Source of the DNA: an uncultured Opitutia bacterium
GTDB lineage: Bacteria > Verrucomicrobiota > Verrucomicrobiia > Opitutales > Opitutaceae
Assembly: GCA_903840415.1 (NCBI GenBank)
Contig: CAIMFY010000063.1
Coordinates: forward strand, 1 to 64,000
Direction: 5' to 3'
DNA length: 64,000 bases
Part shown: positions 56,787 to 64,000 of the stretch, in pieces
Layout: every line of letters begins with the position of its first letter
How positions within the stretch are numbered: the stretch's first letter is position 1
Position numbers and translations under genes: made by a program
The notes under the pieces: generated by a model
Told to the model about the DNA's origin: nothing
Databases searched by the model: none
The model's input: the letters and a program-made list of their open reading frames with translations, nothing else

Positions 56787-58003
56787 AAACCAAACTCTTT
56801 ACCCCAATCCTTTGGCTCGGCTGCGCCGCGTTGACGGCCACGACCTGGGCGCAGGAAACGCTGGCGCCCACGTCCGCCTTGGCGCCTGAGGCCAGCCCGA
56901 CCCCGACCCCAGCCACGCCCGCCGCCCGGCCGGCGGATGCGGGCCTGCGGTTTAATTTCCGCGGCGCCCCGCTGGAGACCGTGCTCAACTACATGAGCGA
57001 CGCCGCCGGCTTTGTCATCGTCCTGCAAACCCCTGTGCGCGGCACAGTGGATATGTGGAGCACGCAACCGGTGTCGAAGGACGAAGCAGTCCAGCTCCTC
57101 AACGTCGCGCTGAACAAGAACGGTTATTCCGCCAGCGTGCAGGGCCGCACCTTGATCGTCTCCTCGAAGGACGACGCCAAGAAACAGAACATCCCGATCC
57201 ACACCGGCAACGATCCCGCGGACATCCCGCTCACCGCCGAGATGGTCATGCAAATTATCCCGCTGCGCCACATCGATGCGACGCAAGCCGCCCGCGATCT
57301 CGGCACGCTGCTTCCGGGCTCGGCCACTCTCACGGCCAACGCCGACAGTAACTCGCTCGTCGTCACCGACACCCAGATCAACGTCCATCACATCGTCGAA
57401 ATCGTCGCCGCGCTCGACACCTCGATCGACACGGTCTCCGCGATTCGGGTCTTTCGCTTGAAAAACGCGGACCCGGTCGAGATGTCGCAATTGCTCTCGA
57501 ATCTCTTCGCGACCACCACCACGACGGCCGGCGTCGCCGGTCGTGGCGGCCAGTTTGCCGGTGGCGGCGGCGGAGCCGCGGCGGCAGCAGCGATCGCCGC
57601 TTTCGCCGGACGCGGCGGTGGTGGTGGGGGTGGCGGCGGTGGTCGTGGTGGCGCGACTTCGGCCGGCGGTCGGAATACTCCGGTCGTCGCCGTCGCGGAT
57701 CCGCGCACCTTCTCGGTCGTCGTCACGGCCTCGAAAGCGCAGATGCCCGAGATCGCCGAAATGATCGCCCAGCTCGATAACAGTTCGGCGCGCAAACAAA
57801 AGGTCTTCGTTTACACGATGGAAAACGCCGATGTGAAACAGGTCGAAACCGTCCTAAAGAATCTCTTCCAAAGCAGCAATACTCGCGGCTCCACCTCGAA
57901 CCAGGCCGACCCGCTCAGCACCCGCGCCAACAACAACAGCCAGACGACCGCCGCCACGCCAAGCCTCTCGACGGGCAGCACCGGCTCCGCGCGCGGACCG
58001 TGA
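56783..58003 (+). CDS. secretin N-domain protein (N0-N1-N2 and first half of N3), no pore domain
   Basis: Protein of 406 residues with a signal peptide (MKTKLFTPILWLGCAALTAT..WAQ). N0 is LRFNFRGAPLETVLNYMSDA (about 55-135). N1 is VMQIIPLRHIDATQAARDLG ... NSLVVTDTQINVHHIVEIVA (about 155-215). N2 begins IRVFRLKNADPVEMSQLLSN, carries a Gly-rich insert (about residues 252-292, with ten consecutive Gly) and resumes at FSVVVTASKAQMPEIAEMIA. A final VFVYTMENADVKQVETVLKN looks like the first half of N3. The protein then ends in a Ser/Thr/Asn-rich tail without the secretin pore. The next gene supplies the missing parts. Confidence 0.85.
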   Translation: MKTKLFTPILWLGCAALTATTWAQETLAPTSALAPEASPTPTPATPAARPADAGLRFNFRGAPLETVLNYMSDAAGFVIVLQTPVRGTVDMWSTQPVSKDEAVQLLNVALNKNGYSASVQGRTLIVSSKDDAKKQNIPIHTGNDPADIPLTAEMVMQIIPLRHIDATQAARDLGTLLPGSATLTANADSNSLVVTDTQINVHHIVEIVAALDTSIDTVSAIRVFRLKNADPVEMSQLLSNLFATTTTTAGVAGRGGQFAGGGGGAAAAAAIAAFAGRGGGGGGGGGGRGGATSAGGRNTPVVAVADPRTFSVVVTASKAQMPEIAEMIAQLDNSSARKQKVFVYTMENADVKQVETVLKNLFQSSNTRGSTSNQADPLSTRANNNSQTTAATPSLSTGSTGSARGP

Positions 58004-58038
58004 GCGCTACTCCCGATCCAATCCCAAACTTCATTCTC

Positions 58039-59229
58039 ATGAAATCACAGACCTTTCGATTTTCTCTCCGCAGCCTGACCTTCCTCGGGTTGGGTTTCCT
58101 CCTCACGTCGGCGGCCTTCGGCCAAGGCGGCGGCGGTGCCGCTGGTGGCGCTGCCCGCGGCGGTATCGTCATTGGCGGTGGTGGTGGCGGAGGAGGAGGA
58201 GGAGGTGGTGGTGGTGGTGGTGGTGGTGGCGCTAGCACTACCGCGCCCCGCCAATACATCAATTCCACCATGGTCGGCGACGCGATGATCACGAGCGACA
58301 TGGACACCCGGCGCATCATCGTCGTCACCGACGATGTGACCAACGAGAGCATCAAGACTGTCCTCGCCGGCCTCGATAAACCTAGACCGCAGGTGTTGAT
58401 CGATGTCGTCTTTGTCCAAGTCGAACATGACAAGGATCTGAATCTCGGTGTCGAGGCGTCCTATCAGGGCCCGGTTTCGCTCAACTCCTCGCCCGCGCTC
58501 GGCACGGCCAGCACAAATTTCGGCATCGCCGCAACGGCGGCTCAAGCGGCCGCCGGTGGCACGACGGTTGGAGCCCTCTACACCCTCGCCAACAAAAAGG
58601 TGAACGCAACCATCAACGCCTTGGCGACCACCAACAAGACGCAGATTCTCTCCCGGCCTTCGATCCTTACGCGCAGCGGCCAGCAGGCCTCGGTCATGGT
58701 CGGTCAGTCGATTCCGATCATCACCAACTCCCAAGTCAGCTCCGTCACCAACGCGGTCACCAACACCGTCACCTACCAAAATATCGGTATCATTCTCGCG
58801 GTGACTCCATTCATCACCGCCGACGGCAACGTCGAGATGATCATCTCACCGCAAATGTCGTCGTTGAGCGCCACCACCGTGGCGACTTCGACCGGGGTAA
58901 GTTCGCCCGTGATTGACAAGACCCAGGCCGATGCCGTGGTCGTCACGCCCAGCGACAAGACGGTCGTCATTGGTGGACTCATTTCCTCGAACCTCACCGA
59001 TACGGACACCAAGGTGCCGCTCCTCGGCGATATTCCACTGCTCGGAAATCTTTTTAAGCACAAAATCTCCAACTCCAAGCGGAGCGAACTGGTGATCTTC
59101 CTCACGCCCCACGTCGTGAAAACCCCCGAGGACCTCGCGCGGTTGAGCGGAGTCGAACGCGGGAACTTGGAGCTGGCGCCGCAATCGCCCGACGCAGTTA
59201 AACTCGATAAATTGATCGGCCCCAACTAA
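58039..59229 (+). CDS. gspD: secretin pore protein (second half of N3 plus secretin domain)
   Basis: Protein of 396 residues from ATG 58039, chosen because it starts its own signal peptide (MKSQTFRFSLRSLTFLGLGF..AAFGQ). A Gly-rich linker with 19 consecutive Gly (58174-58230) comes next, then the second half of an N3 domain (DTRRIIVVTDDVTNESIKTV-LAGLDKPRPQVLIDVVFVQVE). The secretin domain follows: TNKTQILSRPSILTRSGQQA, VMVGQSIPIITNSQ, DKTVVIGGLISSNLTDTDTK-VPLLGDIPLLGNLFK and KRSELVIFLTPHVVKTPEDL. These are the strongest secretin (bacterial type II/III) signatures. It forms the outer-membrane pore, probably together with the N-domain protein. Confidence 0.92.
   Translation: MKSQTFRFSLRSLTFLGLGFLLTSAAFGQGGGGAAGGAARGGIVIGGGGGGGGGGGGGGGGGGGASTTAPRQYINSTMVGDAMITSDMDTRRIIVVTDDVTNESIKTVLAGLDKPRPQVLIDVVFVQVEHDKDLNLGVEASYQGPVSLNSSPALGTASTNFGIAATAAQAAAGGTTVGALYTLANKKVNATINALATTNKTQILSRPSILTRSGQQASVMVGQSIPIITNSQVSSVTNAVTNTVTYQNIGIILAVTPFITADGNVEMIISPQMSSLSATTVATSTGVSSPVIDKTQADAVVVTPSDKTVVIGGLISSNLTDTDTKVPLLGDIPLLGNLFKHKISNSKRSELVIFLTPHVVKTPEDLARLSGVERGNLELAPQSPDAVKLDKLIGPN
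58174..58230. repeat. GGN triplet tract coding for 19 glycines
   Basis: Nineteen glycine codons in a row, with internal runs of gga (5) and ggt (8). Slippage would change length in multiples of three and keep the frame, so the linker length may vary between strains. Confidence 0.8.
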
Positions 59230-59284
59230 GACCCGGGGCGTGAATCCGCCTCCCGCCCGGGCCGAAAATCCTTTTACCGCGACC

Positions 59285-60772
59285 ATGCCCTGGCCGTCCG
59301 CTCAGCGAAGCCTGATTGTTATCGTCGCGCTCATTGCTGGCGGGCTCGCGGTGGTCGCGTGGCAGGCGGAGGAACACGCGCGATTCAAACAGGCCGCGGA
59401 GCAGGCCCTGATCAACCGCGGGCGCGACATCACCTCGACGCTCGGCGTGGTCGTGCGCTCGCAACGCCGCTTCGGCCTCGTCGTCTCGAAGGAGCGCATC
59501 GAATCCTCGTTGCAGGACATGATTCGCCCCGAGGAACTCGAATCGATCGCGATCCTCGGCGCCACCGGCGAGACGATCGCGAGCGCCGGCCAGCCGGTCG
59601 ATCTCTCGCCTGAGGTGCTGCGCACCCGCGCCGTGCTCTGGCGCGACCACTCGCTGACGATCATGAACCTCATGGATCTCGGTCCCAGCGGCACCGACGA
59701 TGGTTCCCGCCCGCCCGCCGCCATCGTCGTGGCCGACGAGCGCATGTCCCGCGCCTTTCGCCCCTCGGCCAGCCGCCGCCAAAACGATTCGCGGCTGGCG
59801 TCCGCCGACACACCGGCCGTCGCTGCGCCCGCCGATCCGTCTGCCCGCCCGCTGTTCAGCCGGCCGTCGTGGATGTCGAAAGAGGAATATGATACGGTGA
59901 TTCAGAAGCAGGGTGTACACAGCTTGGTGATCGCGCTTTCGACGGACCAAATGACCCGCGCGGTGCAGGGCGACTTATTGCTGCGTTCGCTGGTCAGCCT
60001 GCTGGCGATGGGCGGCGCCGTCGTCTCCAGCATGGCGTGGCGCAACATGGCCAAAACCACCGAACTCCAAATCCGGCTCGTCAAAGCGGGTGAAACCAAC
60101 GCCCATCTCAAGGAAATGAATTTCGCCGCCGCTGGCCTCGCGCATGAGACGCGCAATCCGCTCAACCTCATCCGCGGGTTGGCGCAAATGATCGCGATGC
60201 AGGCGGAGGCACCGCCCAAGCTCAAGGAACACGCCTCCACGATCATCGAGGAGGCGGATCGCGTGACGGTGCAGTTGAACGAGTTCATCAACTACTCAAA
60301 ACCCCGCGAAGCACACCTCGCGCCGGTGGAAGTCCGGCGGCTCGTCGCCGATGTCGCCCGCACTCTCGTGCCCGACATCGAGGAAAAACAAATTCAGCTT
60401 GTGCAGCCGGAGTCGCCGCTCGTCATCGCGGCCGATGAACAATTACTCCGGCAGGCGCTGTTCAATCTCCTGCTCAACGCCGTGCAGGCCGTGGCCCCGG
60501 GCGGCCGGGTCGCGATTCGCCTGCAGGCAACGCCCGACGCGCCCGAAGCGACGCTCGAAATCGCCGACGATGGTCCCGGCGTCCCGCCCGCCGAGTGCCA
60601 GAATATTTTCAAACCCTACATGACAATGAGGCCCGGCGGCGTCGGCCTCGGCCTGGCGATCGTCCAGCAGATCGCGGCGGCGCATCATTGGGAAATCGCG
60701 TGTGCGGCCAACGAGCCGCGTGGTGCGCTGTTTCGCCTCAGCCATCTCAAAGTCTCCGCTCCCGCTGCATGA
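59285..60772 (+). CDS. membrane sensor histidine kinase of the secretion operon
   Basis: About 495 residues from ATG 59285; GTG 59240 would add 15 residues. Helix 1 (SLIVIVALIAGGLAVVAWQA) and helix 2 (LLRSLVSLLAMGGAVVSSMA, near residue 245) enclose a periplasmic sensor domain. The HisKA box is NFAAAGLAHETRNPLNLIRG. HATPase boxes are QALFNLLLNAVQAVAPGG, EIADDGPGVPPAECQNIFKP and GGVGLGLAIVQQIAAAHHWE. It starts 55 bp after the secretin gene and overlaps the NtrC-type regulator gene by 4 bases. Inference: it monitors the secretion machine or its substrate and phosphorylates that regulator. Confidence 0.92.
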   Translation: MPWPSAQRSLIVIVALIAGGLAVVAWQAEEHARFKQAAEQALINRGRDITSTLGVVVRSQRRFGLVVSKERIESSLQDMIRPEELESIAILGATGETIASAGQPVDLSPEVLRTRAVLWRDHSLTIMNLMDLGPSGTDDGSRPPAAIVVADERMSRAFRPSASRRQNDSRLASADTPAVAAPADPSARPLFSRPSWMSKEEYDTVIQKQGVHSLVIALSTDQMTRAVQGDLLLRSLVSLLAMGGAVVSSMAWRNMAKTTELQIRLVKAGETNAHLKEMNFAAAGLAHETRNPLNLIRGLAQMIAMQAEAPPKLKEHASTIIEEADRVTVQLNEFINYSKPREAHLAPVEVRRLVADVARTLVPDIEEKQIQLVQPESPLVIAADEQLLRQALFNLLLNAVQAVAPGGRVAIRLQATPDAPEATLEIADDGPGVPPAECQNIFKPYMTMRPGGVGLGLAIVQQIAAAHHWEIACAANEPRGALFRLSHLKVSAPAA

Positions 60773-62124
60773 AAGACGCCTTCGCAGCTCCGGCGCCCAT
60801 CCTCATCGTCGATGACGATCGCAGCCAGCGCAGCTTGCTCGAGACGTTTCTCCACGCGCACGGCTACCGCACGCAGTCCGCCGCCTCGGGCGAGGAAGCG
60901 CTGCAGATGCTGGAGCAGGGCACCTTCGTCATGATGATCAGCGATGTTCGCATGCCCGGCATCTCCGGGATCGAGACGTTGCGCCGCGTGCGGCAGAACC
61001 ATCCCACGTTGCCGGTGCTTCTCGTCACGGCGTTTGCCGACATCCGCAGCGCCGTCGCCGCGATGCGCGATGGTGCGGTCAACTACCTCGCCAAGCCTTT
61101 CGATCTGGACGAACTCATCTCGTCCGTGCAGTTCGCCACCGAGCGGCGCGGCGAGGTGCCCGTCCCGGCGCAAAATACCGGCCGGCTCCCGCCCGGTGTC
61201 ATCACCTGCAGCCCGCTGATTCAGGCCGTGTTTCGCGATGCCGCCGTGATCGCGCCGTCCGAGACGCGCGTGCTGATCACCGGAGAAAGCGGCGTCGGAA
61301 AAGAAGTAGTCGCCGAGATGATTCACGCGTGGAGCCCGCGCGCCGCCGCCTCACTCGTCAAAGTAAACTGCGCCGCGATTCCGGAAAATCTCCTTGAGAG
61401 CGAACTCTTCGGTCACGAAAAAGGCTCGTTCACCGGTGCGACGAACCAGCGCATGGGCCGGTTCGAGGAAGCCAACGGCGGCACCATTTTCCTCGACGAG
61501 ATCGGCGAACTGCCGCCGCCGCTTCAGGCGAAACTCCTGCGCGTGATCCACGATGGCACGTTTCACCGCGTCGGCTCGAACCGCGATCTCCACACGGATG
61601 CGCGCGTGCTTGCCGCGACTAACCGCGATCTTGAGGCGCAGATCGCCGCGGGGTTGTTTCGCGAGGATCTGTTTTACCGGCTCAACGTGATGGAGATTCA
61701 CGTGCCGCCGCTGCGGGAGCGGCCGGAAGACATCGTCCCGCTGGCCACGCATTTCATCGAAAAATTCTCCCGGCAGAAACCCCGGTTTTCCGCCACAGTG
61801 TCGGCGAGTTTGACGCGCTACCGCTGGCCGGGAAACGTCCGCGAACTCCGCAATGCGATGGAGCGCGCCGCGCTTCTTTCGCGCGGCGAGATCGTCCTGC
61901 CCGAACACTTGCCGGGCCGCATCATGACCGGCGCCGCCGCGACCACCGACCTCGGCGAGGCCCAGCACCTCGAGCAGATCGAGCGCGACGCGATCCTGAA
62001 GGCGCTGCGCAAAAATAAATTCAACCGCACCGAGACTGCGAAAGAGTTGGCCATCAGTCGCCGTGCGCTCACCTACAAACTCCAGCGCCTGCGCGCCGAA
62101 GGCGTGCCCATCGATCCGGTGTAG
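60769..62124 (+). CDS. NtrC-family sigma-54-dependent response regulator of the secretion operon
   Basis: Protein of 451 residues from ATG 60769, overlapping the kinase stop (ATGA). Receiver: [20 protein letters not shown], Asp59 in [13 protein letters not shown], Lys in [15 protein letters not shown]+ domain: Walker [15 protein letters not shown], sigma-54 loop [16 protein letters not shown] (GSFTGA in place of GAFTGA), Walker [16 protein letters not shown], and [20 protein letters not shown]. Fis-type helix-turn-helix: [20 protein letters not shown]. It is predicted to activate the exact sigma-54 promoter at 47053, closing a feedback loop on its own operon. Confidence 0.95.
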   Translation: MKDAFAAPAPILIVDDDRSQRSLLETFLHAHGYRTQSAASGEEALQMLEQGTFVMMISDVRMPGISGIETLRRVRQNHPTLPVLLVTAFADIRSAVAAMRDGAVNYLAKPFDLDELISSVQFATERRGEVPVPAQNTGRLPPGVITCSPLIQAVFRDAAVIAPSETRVLITGESGVGKEVVAEMIHAWSPRAAASLVKVNCAAIPENLLESELFGHEKGSFTGATNQRMGRFEEANGGTIFLDEIGELPPPLQAKLLRVIHDGTFHRVGSNRDLHTDARVLAATNRDLEAQIAAGLFREDLFYRLNVMEIHVPPLRERPEDIVPLATHFIEKFSRQKPRFSATVSASLTRYRWPGNVRELRNAMERAALLSRGEIVLPEHLPGRIMTGAAATTDLGEAQHLEQIERDAILKALRKNKFNRTETAKELAISRRALTYKLQRLRAEGVPIDPV

Positions 62125-62149
62125 GTGCGAACGGCTCCGCCGTTTCGGA

Positions 62150-64000
62150 TCAGTTGCTTTTCTTCGCCGGTTCCGGTTTCAGCGGCGCGGCGGCCTTCAC
62201 CAGAAGTTCGCGCCACTCGGTTGAGTCGAGTTGTGTCGCGGTGCCGCCGAAATGGACGCGTTGATTGAGCAGCGTGTAACCGTCGGCATCCTTTTGGGTG
62301 GAGAGCACACCGGCCTCAGTCAGGAGTTCGGCGGGATGGCCGCGAAAACCAAACTGCAAATCCAGACTGAGCGGCCGCTCGCCAAACGAGCAAATTTTCG
62401 CCGCCGCGACCTGTCCCGAGCCAGTCACACGTTCGTTCGGTGCGCTCAGCACCACGTCGACGAGGAGCAGGCTGCCGTCCGCGGCGCGAATCGCGGTGAA
62501 GGCGAGGTGTTCGTAGCGAAACTCCGCGGTCGCGTAGGTGAAGTTGAGGATCGCCTCGGTGTTTTTGCCGAGGGGATTTTTTTCCGTCTGGAGAATGTTC
62601 GACTTGGTTTTCATCAGCGTGCCAAACACCGAGCCGACCGTGCCGAGCGCATCCTTTACCGGCGTCGGCGCCTCCGTGATCGAGTTGGCCACCTTGGCTT
62701 GCAGGAGGGTGGTGCTGCCGCCGTTTCCAAGACTGGTCAGGCGAAACTCTTCCCGGGTGCGACGCGAGAGATCGGCGAGGGTGCGACCGTCGCCGGTAAG
62801 CGTGGCGGCGACGGCGAAGTGGCCGCGGAGCAGCGGTTCGCGGCCTCGCGGCGGCGGGCCGATCAAAATCGCGGCATCGAGGTCTTCGACCGTGGCGGTG
62901 GCGTTGGTCGTGTAGGGAGATTCAGCGGCGGCATCGAACGTGACGGCGCCCTCCGCCCGCATCAGTCGATCCTGGTGAAACGCCCCGCGGCCGCCCTCCA
63001 GTTTGATCGCGCCGTGATCGAGAAATAGCGTGCCGCCCACGTTCAGGAAATTGTGGCCCCACGCCGTCATCCGGCCGAAGTCGAGGCCCACGCGGCCCAC
63101 CCAGTCGCCCCAGAACGGCACCGAATCGCGCGCGTTCGCCGTAACCGAAAGTTCAGGACCGGTCGATCGTCCGACGGCGGTCAGCGGCGCGGCGACGAGC
63201 GCGAGGTGAGTGAGAGTGACGCGTTCGCCGGTGAGATTGAGCACCAACCGCCCGCCTTTGGCGGGACTGGCCCAATTTCCTTCCGCCGAAAATTCCGACC
63301 GATTGGTCCCGAGCGCGATCTTGATCGGTGCGAAGAATGTGGCCCGGCCATTCGGATCGGCGTTGACGTGGAGGCTGCCGCCGAGCGTGTGCGTCGGATC
63401 GCGGCCGACCACAGTGAACTTGTTTTCCGCATTCAGCCATGAACCGGTGAGCACGGTGAATTCACCCGAGGCGGTGCGCCCGGCATGGCCGCCGAGCGCC
63501 GCCAGCGCGGGTTGCGCGGCGAGAGCGATGAGGTCGGCGGTCCACTCGCCAGAAAGCTTGATCGGCTTGCCGCCGTCGGCAGGTTGGGCGGCGGTCGCCT
63601 CGATCGTCGCGAGGTGCTGGCCGGCGCAGGCGAGAATCAGGGGCGCCGCTTGCACCTGCCAGCCTTGCGGGGAGATTTTCGCGAGGAACGCGAGCGATAG
63701 ATCGAGGTCGCGACCAAGAATTTTTTCGCCACGGCGCACGGCGACGCCGAGCGCGGTGAGCGGTGCTTTCGCACGCAGGGTGATTCCATCGGCTCCGGCG
63801 TGCGCGATGAAATCGCCGGTCACCTCGCCGCCGCTGGTGTTGAGTCCATCCGGTGAACCGAAAATCCACGCCAGCGGCAAACCCGGGAGCGAGCCGGCCA
63901 GCCAATCCGCCTGAGCGTCAGCCACGCGCAGATCGCCGGTCGTCTCGTCGACCGTGAACGGTTGCAACGCCTGCGCGATCACCGCGGGCTGGGCGCCGGC
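62150..64000 (-). CDS. large AsmA-like envelope protein, C-terminal part (cut by window edge)
   Basis: The frame is open from the right edge to a stop at 62150, giving 616 visible residues; the start lies outside. The sequence is rich in short amphipathic beta strands (NSITEAPTPVKDALGTVGSV; TEAILNFTYATAEFRYEHLA; IRAADGSLLLVDVVLSAPNE; VTGSGQVAAAKI). This is the style of AsmA/DUF748-like and translocation-associated (TamB-type) lipid-transfer proteins. It ends with a Lys/Pro-rich tail (PLKPEPAKKSN). It converges on the NtrC-type regulator gene across 25 bp. Family assignment is tentative. Confidence 0.55.
   Translation of the reverse strand, partial: AGAQPAVIAQALQPFTVDETTGDLRVADAQADWLAGSLPGLPLAWIFGSPDGLNTSGGEVTGDFIAHAGADGITLRAKAPLTALGVAVRRGEKILGRDLDLSLAFLAKISPQGWQVQAAPLILACAGQHLATIEATAAQPADGGKPIKLSGEWTADLIALAAQPALAALGGHAGRTASGEFTVLTGSWLNAENKFTVVGRDPTHTLGGSLHVNADPNGRATFFAPIKIALGTNRSEFSAEGNWASPAKGGRLVLNLTGERVTLTHLALVAAPLTAVGRSTGPELSVTANARDSVPFWGDWVGRVGLDFGRMTAWGHNFLNVGGTLFLDHGAIKLEGGRGAFHQDRLMRAEGAVTFDAAAESPYTTNATATVEDLDAAILIGPPPRGREPLLRGHFAVAATLTGDGRTLADLSRRTREEFRLTSLGNGGSTTLLQAKVANSITEAPTPVKDALGTVGSVFGTLMKTKSNILQTEKNPLGKNTEAILNFTYATAEFRYEHLAFTAIRAADGSLLLVDVVLSAPNERVTGSGQVAAAKICSFGERPLSLDLQFGFRGHPAELLTEAGVLSTQKDADGYTLLNQRVHFGGTATQLDSTEWRELLVKAAAPLKPEPAKKSN

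Noticed and set aside
62130-62144. aacggc-tcc-gccgtt hairpin between the regulator and AsmA-like genes
   Set aside because: Six-base stem with only three T behind it; too weak to call a terminator.

Overview
The window is high-GC, gene-dense bacterial DNA. It is most like Verrucomicrobiota of the Opitutaceae type. This is judged from gene content: S53 peptidase/NHL-repeat giants with a verrucomicrobial C-terminal module, a PEP-CTERM remnant, 'accacgga..' and 'accacgaaac..' intergenic repeats, DUF4097/zinc-finger anti-sigma/ECF operons and many two-component genes. No rRNA, tRNA or CRISPR array was recognised. No marker gene that fixes the taxon is present, so this placement is inference.

Left part (1-33.1 kb), mostly metabolism and small regulatory units. 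The left edge cuts a TnpB-like transposon gene that has a 16-bp perfect palindrome in front of its start. An ECF sigma / zinc-finger-HEAT anti-sigma / DUF4097 operon follows. Next come an MBL hydrolase, a cyclase-family hydrolase, a LapA-like membrane protein, a TrmH-family RNA methyltransferase, a pseudogene with two lesions, a sulfatase, a cNMP-binding histidine kinase and signal peptidase I. A deoC - aldehyde dehydrogenase - peptide transporter - half-length aldehyde dehydrogenase operon, together with deoA at 24.3 kb, suggests catabolism of deoxynucleosides. Then follow a BamE-like lipoprotein, a ribokinase, a LytS/LytTR pair, a NatAB-type ABC exporter, a stand-alone CZB protein, an alginate lyase-like enzyme, carB, a quinone reductase, purU and a YfgM-like protein.

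Middle part (33-43 kb), signalling-rich. It holds a truncated PEP-CTERM remnant, a secreted protein made of two copies of a roughly 130-residue module, an NtrC-family regulator with its kinase, two stand-alone receiver proteins, a sigma factor and a large GAF-PAS-PAS hybrid kinase.

Right part (42.8-62.1 kb), the most striking region. A secreted 1362-residue S53 (sedolisin) peptidase with Ig-like, NHL and verrucomicrobial C-terminal modules is followed by one long operon for a type II secretion-like system. The order is Gly-rich protein, gspE, F, G, H, I, J, K, a PilM/PilN-like gspL, gspM, a GspC/PilP-like protein, then a secretin that appears split into two separately exported proteins. The last two genes are a histidine kinase and an NtrC-family sigma-54 activator, translationally coupled. 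In front of the first gene is an exact sigma-54 promoter (47053-47068) with three helically phased TGCGCA boxes 45-95 bp upstream. This suggests a secretion system that is sigma-54 controlled and carries its own activator, next to a plausible cargo protein. A large AsmA-like protein runs off the right edge on the minus strand.

Broken genes noted: 6051-6742 (in-frame stop plus frameshift), 16139-16318 (YdeI/OmdA-like, internally deleted) and 33096-33341 (PEP-CTERM C-terminus).
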